This document shows, one piece after another, positions 17,302 to 25,504 of a stretch of DNA of 64,000 bases. The position numbers and the translations under genes were made by a program. The notes below the pieces were generated by a model, which did not search any database, was not told the DNA's origin, and saw nothing but the letters and a program-made list of their open reading frames with translations. The stretch is from positions 2,356,001 to 2,420,000 of the forward strand of contig NZ_CP108101.1 of the NCBI RefSeq assembly GCF_036195325.1, written 5' to 3'. Position 1 is the first letter of the stretch. The number at the start of each line of letters is the position of its first letter. This DNA comes from Streptomyces sp. NBC_00234. Lineage in GTDB: Bacteria; Actinomycetota; Actinomycetes; Streptomycetales; Streptomycetaceae.

Positions 17302-18431
17302 CCACCTCGTACGGGGAACGGACCGAGGCGGCCGGAACGCACGGCGCCGACGCCCCGGTCGCGGAACCGGCCGGCCCCGGCCCCGCGGTCCCGGAACCGG
17401 CCAGGCGCGGCACCGCGTTCGCGCTCACCGCCGCCTTGGCCGCCGCCCTGCTCGTCGGATGTCTGCTCTCCGCAGGACTCGGCGCGTACAGCATCCCGCT
17501 GGGCGACGTCCTCTCCTCCGTCCAGCACCGCGTCGGACTCGGCGGCCAGGCCCTGGACCGGGTCGGTGAGAGCGTCCTGTGGAACGTGCGGCTGCCGCGC
17601 GTCGTCCTCGCCCTGCTCGTCGGCGCGTCCCTCGGCTGCGCGGGGGCGCTCATGCAGGGCGTGTTCGGCAATCCACTCGCCGAGCCCGGGGTCATCGGGA
17701 TCTCGGCCGGCGCCGCGGTCGGCGCGGTCGCCTCGATCGCCCTCGGGCTGACCTTCTTCGGCAACTGGACCATCACCGTCTGCGCGTTCGTCTCCGGGCT
17801 CGCGACCGTCCTGCTCGTCTACGTGCTCTCGCGCTCCGGCGGACGGACCGAGGTCGTGACGCTGATCCTCACGGGGATCGCGGTCAACGCCTTCGCGGGC
17901 GCGCTGATCGGCCTGTTCATCTTCTTCGCCGACAACGCGCAGATCACCCAGATCACCTTCTGGCAGCTGGGCTCGCTCGCCCAGGCCACCTGGCCGAAGG
18001 TGCTCGCCGTCCTGCCGTGTGCGGTCCTCGGTCTGGTCGTCGCGCCGTTCCACGCCCGGAAGCTGGACCTGCTCGCGCTCGGCGAGCGGCCCGCCCGGCA
18101 CCTGGGCGTGGACGTCGAGCGGCTCAGGATCGTGCTGGTCCTCGTCGTGGCGCTGCTGACCGCCGCCGCGGTCGCGGTCGCCGGGATCATCTCGTTCGTC
18201 GGGCTGCTCGTCCCCCACCTCCTGAGGATGGCGAACGGCCCCGGGCACCGCTTCCTCGTCCCGGGCAGCGCGCTCGGCGGCGCCCTGGTGCTGGTGGTGG
18301 GCGACCTCGCGGCCCGCACGGTGGCCGATCCCGCCGAGCTGCCGCTCGGTGTGCTGACCGCTCTCTTCGGCAGCCCGTTCTTCTTCTGGCTGCTCCGCAG
18401 GACCCGTCGTAAGCAAGGTGGCTGGGCATGA
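17298..18431 (+). CDS. hmuU: Heme/iron ABC transporter permease, HmuU-like (FecCD family)
   Basis: Membrane subunit with about ten helices. Family blocks are NVRLPRVVLALLVGASLGCAG, GNPLAEPGVIGISAGAA, LTGIAVNAF, and the ATPase-contact loop GIISFVGLLVPHLLR. It has a polar 35-residue N-terminal extension. It is coupled to hmuT and hmuV by 4-bp overlaps at both ends, so the three subunits are made stoichiometrically from one iron-regulated message. Confidence 0.92.
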   Translation: MTTSYGERTEAAGTHGADAPVAEPAGPGPAVPEPARRGTAFALTAALAAALLVGCLLSAGLGAYSIPLGDVLSSVQHRVGLGGQALDRVGESVLWNVRLPRVVLALLVGASLGCAGALMQGVFGNPLAEPGVIGISAGAAVGAVASIALGLTFFGNWTITVCAFVSGLATVLLVYVLSRSGGRTEVVTLILTGIAVNAFAGALIGLFIFFADNAQITQITFWQLGSLAQATWPKVLAVLPCAVLGLVVAPFHARKLDLLALGERPARHLGVDVERLRIVLVLVVALLTAAAVAVAGIISFVGLLVPHLLRMANGPGHRFLVPGSALGGALVLVVGDLAARTVADPAELPLGVLTALFGSPFFFWLLRRTRRKQGGWA

Positions 18432-19270
18432 GAACCGCTCTCAGGAATCTGTTCACGACCCGGGGCCGGGAGCTGCCGGCGCCCGTCGCCCCCGGCTCCC
18501 CCGTCGTCGAGGCCCTCGGGCTCTCCGTCCGGCTGGGGAAGCGACTCGTCCTCGACGGAGTCGAGCTGACCGCTCGGGCCGGAGAGGTGGTGGCCCTCGT
18601 CGGACCGAACGGCGCGGGAAAGTCGACCCTGCTGGCGGCACTCGCCGCCGACCTGCCCGTACGGAGCGGTGGCATACGGATCGACGGGCGCCCGGCCGAC
18701 GCCTGGTCCGCTCCCGAACTGGCGCTGCGCCGCGCGGTGCTGCCCCAGGCCGCGGCGCTCTCCTTCCCCTTTCCGGTCGAGGACGTCGTACGGATGGGAC
18801 GGGCACCGTGGGCGGGGACGGCCCGGGAGGACGAGGACGACGCGGCGGTCTCCGAGGCGATGGCGGCCACCGAGGTCACGGAGTTCGCCGCCCGGCCGTT
18901 CTCGGCGCTGTCGGGCGGCGAGCGGGCCCGGGTCGCGCTGGCCCGGGTGCTCGCGCAGCGCGCGCCGCTGCTCCTCCTGGACGAGCCGACCGCCGCACTC
19001 GATCTGCGCCATCAGGAACTGGTGCTGCGGATCTGCCGGGAGCGGGCCGCCGCCGGCGACGCGGTCGTCGTCGTGCTGCACGATCTGGGGCTGGCCGCGG
19101 CGTACGCGGACCGGGCGGTGGTGCTGCACGGCGGCAGGGTCGCGGTGGCCGGGGCGCCCGCCGAGGTCTTCACGGGTGCGCTGCTCGGCGAGGTCTACCG
19201 GCAGCCGGTGGACGTCTTCCCGCACCCGCGGACGGGCGTGCCTCTCGTCGTACCGACCAGGGCTCCTTGA
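18428..19270 (+). CDS. hmuV: Heme ABC transporter ATP-binding protein, HmuV-like
   Basis: ATPase of the importer, 280 residues. Walker A GPNGAGKST near residue 59, signature LSGGERARVALARVL near 159, Walker B PLLLLDEPTAALD near 179 and switch His in LHDLGLAAAYADR. ATG 18428 overlaps the hmuU stop by 4 bp. The gene ends the htaA-linked importer operon. Confidence 0.93.
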   Translation: MRTALRNLFTTRGRELPAPVAPGSPVVEALGLSVRLGKRLVLDGVELTARAGEVVALVGPNGAGKSTLLAALAADLPVRSGGIRIDGRPADAWSAPELALRRAVLPQAAALSFPFPVEDVVRMGRAPWAGTAREDEDDAAVSEAMAATEVTEFAARPFSALSGGERARVALARVLAQRAPLLLLDEPTAALDLRHQELVLRICRERAAAGDAVVVVLHDLGLAAAYADRAVVLHGGRVAVAGAPAEVFTGALLGEVYRQPVDVFPHPRTGVPLVVPTRAP

Positions 19271-19372
19271 CCTTTCCTTGACCAGGCCCTGGGTCGCTGG
19301 TGGGTCGACCGTGACCAGGCCGTTTTGCTGCGTCGGAGGTGAGAGCTGAATCACCGCACGGGGGGTTATCGG

Positions 19373-19406
19373 TCAGGTAAGGCTCGGTTAAGTTAGGTCC
19401 GCCTCA
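19373..19406 (+). promoter_or_regulatory. Tandem degenerate iron boxes upstream of efeO
   Basis: Two overlapping 19-mers resemble TWAGGTWAGSCTWACCTWA: TCAGGTAAGGCTCGGTTAA (19373-19391, 14 of 19) and TTAAGTTAGGTCCGCCTCA (19388-19406, 13 of 19). They lie 54-87 bp before the efeO start codon, in the expected promoter region. Confidence 0.6.
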
Positions 19407-19459
19407 CCCGGCTTTGCCCGGCTGTTTCCCGTCCCCCTCATCTCTTCCGTGGAGCCCGC

Positions 19460-20596
19460 ATGCGAGCCGTTCGTTTCTCCGTCGTCACCGCAGCCGCCAC
19501 CGTGGCCGCGCTGACCGCCGTCACCGGCTGTGCCGAGAAGAGTGACGGCAAGGGCGACGGCGCGGTCCAGGTCGTCGCGAAGGACGACTCCTGCGAGGTC
19601 TCGGAGACGAAGGTCCCCGCCGGCCATGTCGAACTGGCCGTCGAGAACAAGGGATCGAAGGTCACCGAGGTCTACGTCCTCTTCCCGGACGACCGCATCG
19701 TCACCGAGCGCGAGAACATCGGCCCCGGGACCAAGGCGCGGATCACCGCCGAGGTGAAGGCCGGTTCGTACGAGATCGCCTGCAAGCCCGGCATGAAGGG
19801 GCACGGCATCCGGCAGAAGATCGAGGTCACCGGCGGCTCGGCGGCCAAGCGCAGCCCCGAGATGGACAAGGCGGTCGCCGAGTACCGCACCTACGTGCAG
19901 GCTCAGGCCGACGAGACGCTGCCCAAGGTGAAGGTCTTCACCGACGCCGTCGCCGCGGGTGACATCGAGGCCGCGAAGAAGGCGTACGCCGACTCCCGTA
20001 TCGGCTGGGAGCGCACCGAGCCGGTCGCCGAGTCCTTCGGCGACATCGACCCGAAGGTCGACGTCCGCGCCGACGGCCTGGAGGAGGGCCAGGCGTGGAC
20101 CGGCTGGCACCGCCTGGAGAAGGCGCTGTGGGAGGACAAGAAGCTCGGCGCCGAGGAGAAGACCCTCGCCGCCACGCTCTACAAGGACCTCGTCGACTGG
20201 CAGAACCGGGTCGGCAAGGCGGAGATCACCCCCACCTCGATGGCCAACGGTGCCAAGGAACTCCTCGACGAGGTCGCCACCGGCAAGGTCACCGGTGAGG
20301 AGGAGCGCTACAGCCACACCGACCTCGTCGACTTCAAGGCGAACGTCGAGGGTGCGGAGAAGTCGTACGCGCTGCTGAAGCCGATCGCCTCGAATAACGA
20401 CCCGGCGCTGACGACCTCCCTGGACAAGGAGTTCGCGGCGATAGACACGCTGCTGGACAAGTACCGCGAGGACAAGAACTCCTACGAGTTCACCTCGTAC
20501 GACAAGGTCGGCAAGGCCGAACGCAAGGAGCTCTCGGACGCGGTCAACGCGCTCGCCGAGCCGCTGTCCCGGCTCGCCGCCGCGGTGACGAAGTAA
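19460..20596 (+). CDS. efeO: EfeO iron-uptake lipoprotein (cupredoxin + imelysin/M75)
   Basis: Extracytoplasmic component of the EfeUOB iron transporter. Lipobox AVTGC with Cys24; cupredoxin-like domain about 35-130 (CEVSETKVPAGHVELAVENKG, CKPGMKGHG); M75 domain about 135-375 with the HxxE motif in GWHRLEKALW. Full-length two-domain EfeO type of 378 residues. It leads an efeO-efeB-efeU operon and lies behind iron-box-like sites. It is thought to bind ferrous or ferric iron and pass it to EfeU. Confidence 0.94.
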   Translation: MRAVRFSVVTAAATVAALTAVTGCAEKSDGKGDGAVQVVAKDDSCEVSETKVPAGHVELAVENKGSKVTEVYVLFPDDRIVTERENIGPGTKARITAEVKAGSYEIACKPGMKGHGIRQKIEVTGGSAAKRSPEMDKAVAEYRTYVQAQADETLPKVKVFTDAVAAGDIEAAKKAYADSRIGWERTEPVAESFGDIDPKVDVRADGLEEGQAWTGWHRLEKALWEDKKLGAEEKTLAATLYKDLVDWQNRVGKAEITPTSMANGAKELLDEVATGKVTGEEERYSHTDLVDFKANVEGAEKSYALLKPIASNNDPALTTSLDKEFAAIDTLLDKYREDKNSYEFTSYDKVGKAERKELSDAVNALAEPLSRLAAAVTK

Positions 20597-20619
20597 CTCG
20601 GGGCGAGGAGAGTCCGGTC

Positions 20620-21888
20620 ATGGCCGACAACGTGCAGAACACTTCGACGGAAGAGAGCGGTTCCGGCCCCTCGCGCCGTGCCCTGCTCGGCTGGGGCGGT
20701 TCCGGGCTCGCGCTCGGTGCCGTCGTGGCGGGCGGCGCGGTCGCCGCGGTGCGCTCCGGCGGGGACGCCGTGCCCGCCGCGGAGAGCGGGGCCGCGGTGC
20801 CGTTCCACGGTGCGCACCAGGCCGGGATCGCCACCGCCGTACAGGACCGGCTGCACTTCGCCGCGTTCGACGTGACGACGGAGGACCGGGCCGAGCTGGC
20901 CGCCCTGCTCCAGGAGTGGACGCGGGCCGCGGAGCGGATGACGTCCGGTCGCCCGGTGGGCGAGGGTGCGTACGGGGGTCTCGCGGAGGCTCCGCCGGAC
21001 GACACCGGTGAGGCACTGGGCCTCAAGCCCTCCCGGCTGACCCTGACGATCGGCTTCGGTCCCTCCCTCTTCGCGAAGGGCCGGTTCGGCCTGGAGGACC
21101 GGCTCCCCGAGGCACTCGTCGAGCTGCCGAAGTTCCCCGGGGACAACCTCGACGCGAGCCGCAGCGGCGGCGACCTGTGCGTCCAGGCGTGCGCGGACGA
21201 CCCGCAGGTGGCGGTGCACGCCATCCGCAACCTGGCCAGGATCGGCATGGGGCGTACGGCGATCCGCTGGTCCCAGCTGGGCTTCGGCAAGACCTCGTCG
21301 ACCACGCCCGACGAGCAGACCCCCCGCAACATGCTCGGCTTCAAGGACGGCACCCGGAACATCGCGGGCACCGACGCGGCGGCCCTGAAGAAGCACGTGT
21401 GGGTCGGCGAGAGCGACAAGTCCGGTTGGATGACGGGTGGTTCGTACCTCGTCGCCCGGCGCATCCGGATGCACATCGAGACCTGGGACCGGACCGGTCT
21501 CCAGGAGCAGGAGGACATCTTCGGCCGGGACAAGGGCGAGGGTGCCCCGGTCGGGAAGTCGAAGGAGCGCGACGAGCCGTTCCTGAAGGCGATGCTGCCG
21601 AGCGCGCACGTGCGGCTCGCGCACCCGGACACCAACGACGGGGCGACGATCCTGCGCCGCGGCTACTCCTTCACCGACGGTACGGACGGTCTCGGCCGGC
21701 TCGACGCGGGTCTGTTCTTCCTGGCGTACCAGCGCGACGTCCGCAAGGGCTTCATTCCGGTGCAGCGCAGCCTGGCGGCGCACGACGCCCTCAACGAGTA
21801 CATCCAGCACGTGGGTTCGGCCGTCTTCGCCGTCCCGCCGGGCGTCCGCGACAAGGACGACTGGTGGGGCCGGGCACTGTTCTCGTGA
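20620..21888 (+). CDS. efeB: EfeB, Tat-exported DyP-type heme peroxidase/deferrochelatase
   Basis: Extracytoplasmic heme enzyme of the dye-decolorising peroxidase family. Tat signal SRRALLG at residues 18-24 followed by a hydrophobic stretch to about 45. The diagnostic GxxDG motif is GFKDG at about 240-244, and ILRRGYSF lies near residue 345. In the Efe system it oxidises Fe2+ for uptake through EfeU; release of iron from heme has also been proposed for EfeB, which would suit the heme genes next door. It starts 23 bp after efeO with an AGGAG-like site. Confidence 0.94.
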   Translation: MADNVQNTSTEESGSGPSRRALLGWGGSGLALGAVVAGGAVAAVRSGGDAVPAAESGAAVPFHGAHQAGIATAVQDRLHFAAFDVTTEDRAELAALLQEWTRAAERMTSGRPVGEGAYGGLAEAPPDDTGEALGLKPSRLTLTIGFGPSLFAKGRFGLEDRLPEALVELPKFPGDNLDASRSGGDLCVQACADDPQVAVHAIRNLARIGMGRTAIRWSQLGFGKTSSTTPDEQTPRNMLGFKDGTRNIAGTDAAALKKHVWVGESDKSGWMTGGSYLVARRIRMHIETWDRTGLQEQEDIFGRDKGEGAPVGKSKERDEPFLKAMLPSAHVRLAHPDTNDGATILRRGYSFTDGTDGLGRLDAGLFFLAYQRDVRKGFIPVQRSLAAHDALNEYIQHVGSAVFAVPPGVRDKDDWWGRALFS

Positions 21889-21925
21889 ACGGCGTTCTCC
21901 TGACCAGCACAGCGGAAGGACCGGC

Positions 21926-22912
21926 ATGTTCGGCAACTATCTGATCGGCCTGCGCGAGGGACTCGAGGCGAGCCTCGTCGTCTGCATCCTGATCGCCTAC
22001 CTGGTCAAGACGGAACGCCGGGACGCGCTGCGGCCGGTGTGGGCGGGCATCGGGATCGCCTGCGCGATCTCGCTGGCCTTCGGCGCCGCGCTGGAGTTCG
22101 GCTCGCAGGAGATGACGTTCACGGCCCAGGAGGCGCTCGGCGGATCGCTGTCGATCCTCGCGGTCGGCCTGGTGACGTGGATGGTCTTCTGGATGCGGCG
22201 CACCGCGCGGCATCTCAAGGCGGAACTGCACGGGAAGCTCGACGCGGCGCTCGCGATGGGCACCGGCGCGCTCGTGGCCACGGCCTTCCTGGCCGTGGGC
22301 CGTGAGGGGCTGGAGACCGCGCTGTTCGTGTGGGCGTCGGTGCGGGCGAGCGGGGAGGGTTCCTCCTCGCCGCTGATCGGTGTGCTGCTGGGTATCGCCA
22401 CGGCCGTCGTGCTGGGCTGGCTGTTCTACCGCGGGGCACTGAGAATCAACCTCGCGAAGTTCTTCACCTGGACCGGTGGAATGCTGGTCGTGGTGGCGGC
22501 GGGTGTGCTGGCCTACGGCGTGCACGACCTCCAGGAGGCGGAGTTCCTGGGTGGTCTGCAGAACAAGGCGTTCGACGTCAGCGCCACGATCCCGCCCGAC
22601 AGTTGGTACGGCACGCTGCTGAAGGGCGTGTTCAACTTCCAGCCCGATCCGACCGTTCTCCAGGTCACGGTGTGGGCGCTGTATCTGATCCCCACGCTCG
22701 CGCTCTTCCTCGCCCCGGTAGGGTTCGGACGGTCAGTGCGGGCGACGGATCAGAAGGCGCAGAAGGCAACGGATGACAAGGCTGGGGCGACTGGCGGCGG
22801 GGCTCGCGACGGCGACAGTGCTGAGCGTGACGGCGAGCGGCTGCGTGACGGTGCACGGCGAGCTGGAGGTCGTGCCGGGAGCGACGAAGTCCGAGGCCGC
22901 ACAGGCCCTTGA
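21926..22912 (+). CDS. efeU: EfeU/FTR1-type iron permease with extended tail
   Basis: Seven-helix iron permease. The two REGLE iron-binding motifs are at residues 10-14 and 126-130. The last helix (VTVWALYLIPTLALFLAP) ends near residue 270. A further 58 hydrophilic residues rich in Asp, Gly and Arg follow, encoded in DNA that also encodes the signal peptide of the next gene in another frame (140-bp overlap). A TGA lies out of frame at 22774-22776, in the usual ATGA arrangement with the next start codon, so a one- or two-base indel near the 3' end may have created this tail. Confidence 0.9.
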   Translation: MFGNYLIGLREGLEASLVVCILIAYLVKTERRDALRPVWAGIGIACAISLAFGAALEFGSQEMTFTAQEALGGSLSILAVGLVTWMVFWMRRTARHLKAELHGKLDAALAMGTGALVATAFLAVGREGLETALFVWASVRASGEGSSSPLIGVLLGIATAVVLGWLFYRGALRINLAKFFTWTGGMLVVVAAGVLAYGVHDLQEAEFLGGLQNKAFDVSATIPPDSWYGTLLKGVFNFQPDPTVLQVTVWALYLIPTLALFLAPVGFGRSVRATDQKAQKATDDKAGATGGGARDGDSAERDGERLRDGARRAGGRAGSDEVRGRTGP

Positions 22913-23765
22913 GGATTTCACGACCGCGTACAACGAGGCGGACAAGGCGTACGATCCGGCGCTCGACGCGGACCGGGTGACCGGTTCGCTCGGCGCGATC
23001 AACCAGGCGGGCCTCAAGGCGCGGCAGAAGAACAGCCCGGACGGCAACGCGGCCCATCGGCCGCTGGAGCTGACCGACGCCTCGTTCGCCATCCCGAAGA
23101 AGGCCGGCTGGCCGCGCTGGTTCGTCGCGGACACCGATTCCAACCGTGACCAGGACTCCGGGAAGCTGGACACCCGCTGGCTGCTGGTGTTCGTACGGAC
23201 GGGTCCCGACGCACTCTGGAAGGCCGCCTATCTGGCGGTCGTTCCCCCCGCCCAGGTCCCGGGGTTCCGGGTGGACGGCGACGGCTGGGCGCAGCCGGTG
23301 GCTCCGACGACCGGGGAACTGGCCGTCGAGCCCAAGGACTTGAGCGCCACGTACACCGGGTACCTGAAGGACGGCGAGCCGGACGTGTTCGCGCCGGGGG
23401 CCGCCACGTCGGTCTGGCGGACCACCCGCAAGAACACCCGGGTGGCCGGATTCTCGTACCAGTACGTCGACCAGCCCCTGGACACCGGTACGTTCGCGCC
23501 GCTCGGTCTCACGACGGAGGACGGCGGGGCGCTGGTCTTCTTCAGCAGCAAGCACTTCGAGCGGCAGACGGCGGCGCAGGGTCTCAAGCCGCAGCTCAAC
23601 TCGGACGTGGAGGCGCTGCTGACCGGCGAGGTGAAGAGCACCCTCACCAAGGAGCGGATCTCCAGCCAGCTGGTGTACGTCCCCCGGCAGGGCGCCACCG
23701 AGTCGGGCGGCAAGGTGATCATGCTGAACCGGCTGCCCGGCCTGACGGCCGCGCAGGGTTCGTAG
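22773..23765 (+). CDS. Secreted lipoprotein of the efe operon, function unknown
   Basis: 330-residue lipoprotein: lipobox SVTASGC with Cys24, then a soluble domain with no motif I recognise. Tryptophan- and tyrosine-bearing beta-rich stretches (WRTTRKNTRVAGFSYQYVDQP, LVFFSSKHFERQTA) suggest a compact extracellular domain. It starts inside the efeU 3' end and ends the operon, so a role in iron uptake or periplasmic assembly is likely by context only. Confidence 0.8.
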   Translation: MTRLGRLAAGLATATVLSVTASGCVTVHGELEVVPGATKSEAAQALEDFTTAYNEADKAYDPALDADRVTGSLGAINQAGLKARQKNSPDGNAAHRPLELTDASFAIPKKAGWPRWFVADTDSNRDQDSGKLDTRWLLVFVRTGPDALWKAAYLAVVPPAQVPGFRVDGDGWAQPVAPTTGELAVEPKDLSATYTGYLKDGEPDVFAPGAATSVWRTTRKNTRVAGFSYQYVDQPLDTGTFAPLGLTTEDGGALVFFSSKHFERQTAAQGLKPQLNSDVEALLTGEVKSTLTKERISSQLVYVPRQGATESGGKVIMLNRLPGLTAAQGS

Positions 23766-23780
23766 GAGGACCGGCACGGA

Positions 23781-23808
23781 GCGGTAACCGGACGGGGCCG
23801 GTCACCGC
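23781..23808. terminator. Probable bidirectional terminator after the efe operon
   Basis: GCGGTAACCGG and CCGGTCACCGC pair around a 6-nt loop with one mismatch, between the convergent efe lipoprotein and PrimPol-like genes. Confidence 0.5.
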
Positions 23809-23821
23809 CTGGGCGGTGTCC

Positions 23822-24568
23822 CTAGCGGCTCAGCGGCCAGGCCACCGAATCGTGGTCGAGGTCGCTCTGGTCGGCGGAGTCCGCGTACTGCGCACACGCG
23901 TCGGTGAGCGTCTCCAGCAGGGTCAGCGGATCGGGCAGCGGGTGCTCGGGGCCGCGGAGCCAGCGCACGGCCAGCTCACCGGGGAGCCGGGCGGGCGGCA
24001 GGAGGACATAGCTGCCCCGGCAGTGCCAGCGCAGTCCCGGGTGCTCGTCCATGGTCTCGGGGTGGCAGTCCAGCTCGCAGGGCCACCACTCGTCCTCGTC
24101 CTCGGGAGTGCCGCGGGTGGCGGTGAAGAAGAGCATCCGGTCCTCGCCGGACTGGGCGACCGGGCCGACGTCGATACCGGCGGCGAGCAGCCGTTCCAGC
24201 GCTCCCGCACCGGCGGTCAGCGGGACGTCCAGGACGTCGTGGATCATGCCGGTCGCGGTGATGAAGTTGGTCTGCGGCCGGCTTTCGGCCCAGCGCTCGA
24301 TCTGCGCGCGGTCGGTGGTCGACTGCGTCTGCCAGGCGAAGGAGACCGGGTGGCGGGCGGGCGTGGGGCATCCGACGCGTTCGCACGAACATCGGTAGCC
24401 GTTGGGATACGCGGCGGGCGAGATCGGCATGCCCGCGTCGGCGACGGCCAGCAGCATCTCCAGGCGGGCCGATTCATCGGCTTCGGCCCGCTGCGGTTTG
24501 GGTCGTCGCCGCAGCCACTGGGAAATCCTGTTCTCTGTGCCGCGATAACGGCCGGAATCGGCGCCCAT
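23822..24568 (-). CDS. PrimPol N-terminal-domain-like protein, probably catalytically degenerate
   Basis: Stand-alone 248-residue protein resembling the N-terminal domain of bifunctional DNA primase/polymerases. The entry region GYRCSCERVGCPTPARHPVSF and the Trp/TG block ERWAESRPQTNFITATG are those of PrimPol. The catalytic metal motif, normally hhhDhD, reads VLDVP, so the second Asp is replaced by Pro, and the later SxH element appears as GSYVLLPP. It therefore probably binds rather than polymerises nucleic acid, or serves some other purpose. No helicase or phage gene adjoins it, so it looks like a resident core gene. Confidence 0.7.
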   Translation of the reverse strand: MGADSGRYRGTENRISQWLRRRPKPQRAEADESARLEMLLAVADAGMPISPAAYPNGYRCSCERVGCPTPARHPVSFAWQTQSTTDRAQIERWAESRPQTNFITATGMIHDVLDVPLTAGAGALERLLAAGIDVGPVAQSGEDRMLFFTATRGTPEDEDEWWPCELDCHPETMDEHPGLRWHCRGSYVLLPPARLPGELAVRWLRGPEHPLPDPLTLLETLTDACAQYADSADQSDLDHDSVAWPLSR

Positions 24569-24708
24569 CTATCCCCTCACCTCAGCGTTGCCTGTCCATC
24601 GTCCCACCATCCTGCGCCTCGGGTGGCCAGAGTTCTCAAGCGGGTACGGGGGCGGATGCGCCGAGGTGAGTACGATCACACCCGATGTCAGGACATACCG
24701 GGTATCTC

Positions 24709-25323
24709 TCAGCGCTCCGCGGAGAGGCCCCGGAGGGCGTAGTCGACCACCGCGTCGGCGTACTCGTGCGTCAGCGGGAGGGTCCGGAGCAGCCAGCGGT
24801 GGGTCAGGGGGGCGATCAGCAGCTCCAGGGCGATCCGGGGGTCGATGTCGGCACGCAGCTCTCCGGCCTCCTGGGCGGCACGCAGGCGTGTGACATAGAA
24901 CTGGAGCTGGGGGTCGAGCAGTTTCTCGGTGAATTCGGCACCCAGCTTCGGGTCGACGATGCCCTCGGCGGTGAGCGCGCGGGTCGGTGCCTCGATCGCC
25001 GGGTCGTTCAGCTCGTCGACGGTGGCCCGCAGGACGAGCTTGAGGTCGGCCGCGAGATCCCCGGTGTCCGGGATCCCGTGCACCTCCTCGGCGAGCTCCG
25101 CCGACCGCTCCCCGAGGTCGGTGAACGCCTCCAGCAGCACGGCCGCCTTCGACGGCCACCAGCGGTAGATCGTCTGCTTGCCGACCCCGGCGCGGGCGGC
25201 GATCCCCTCGATCGTCGTCTTCGCGTAACCGGCCTCCACGACCAGGGCGAGAGCGGCGTCGTAGATCGCGCGGCGGGAGCGGTCGCTGCGGCGGCTGGAA
25301 TCGGGGGCCTTGGCGGGTGACAT
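24709..25323 (-). CDS. TetR-family transcriptional regulator
   Basis: 204 residues. Helix-turn-helix in RRAIYDAALALVVEAGYAKT to IAARAGVGKQTIYRWWPSKA (about 15-62), with a helical ligand-binding C-terminal domain of the TetR_C type containing IDPRIALELLIAPLTHRWLL. Start ATG 25323 has TAGATT 7 nt upstream and no ribosome binding site, so it is read as leaderless; longer in-frame starts upstream lack support. It is divergent from dimethylargininase, its most likely target. Confidence 0.9.
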   Translation of the reverse strand: MSPAKAPDSSRRSDRSRRAIYDAALALVVEAGYAKTTIEGIAARAGVGKQTIYRWWPSKAAVLLEAFTDLGERSAELAEEVHGIPDTGDLAADLKLVLRATVDELNDPAIEAPTRALTAEGIVDPKLGAEFTEKLLDPQLQFYVTRLRAAQEAGELRADIDPRIALELLIAPLTHRWLLRTLPLTHEYADAVVDYALRGLSAER

Positions 25324-25330
25324 GCCCGCC

Positions 25331-25336
25331 AATCTA
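25331..25336 (-). promoter_or_regulatory. Leaderless-type -10 box of the TetR gene
   Basis: TAGATT on the minus strand, exactly 7 nt before the ATG at 25323. Confidence 0.6.
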
Positions 25337-25504
25337 GCGCGCCACCAGCCGATACGTCTCGTCTCGGTTCGCCGCGCGCTCTCCGGCGAACCACCCGATC
25401 GGTCCACTGCGCAACGGCCCCGCGCGGCGCACCATGAGCTCAAGCACTGACCGTGCGCATCCCACCGTTCCGCAGCCGAGGCTGCCGTTCGAGAGGAGCC
25501 CGCA

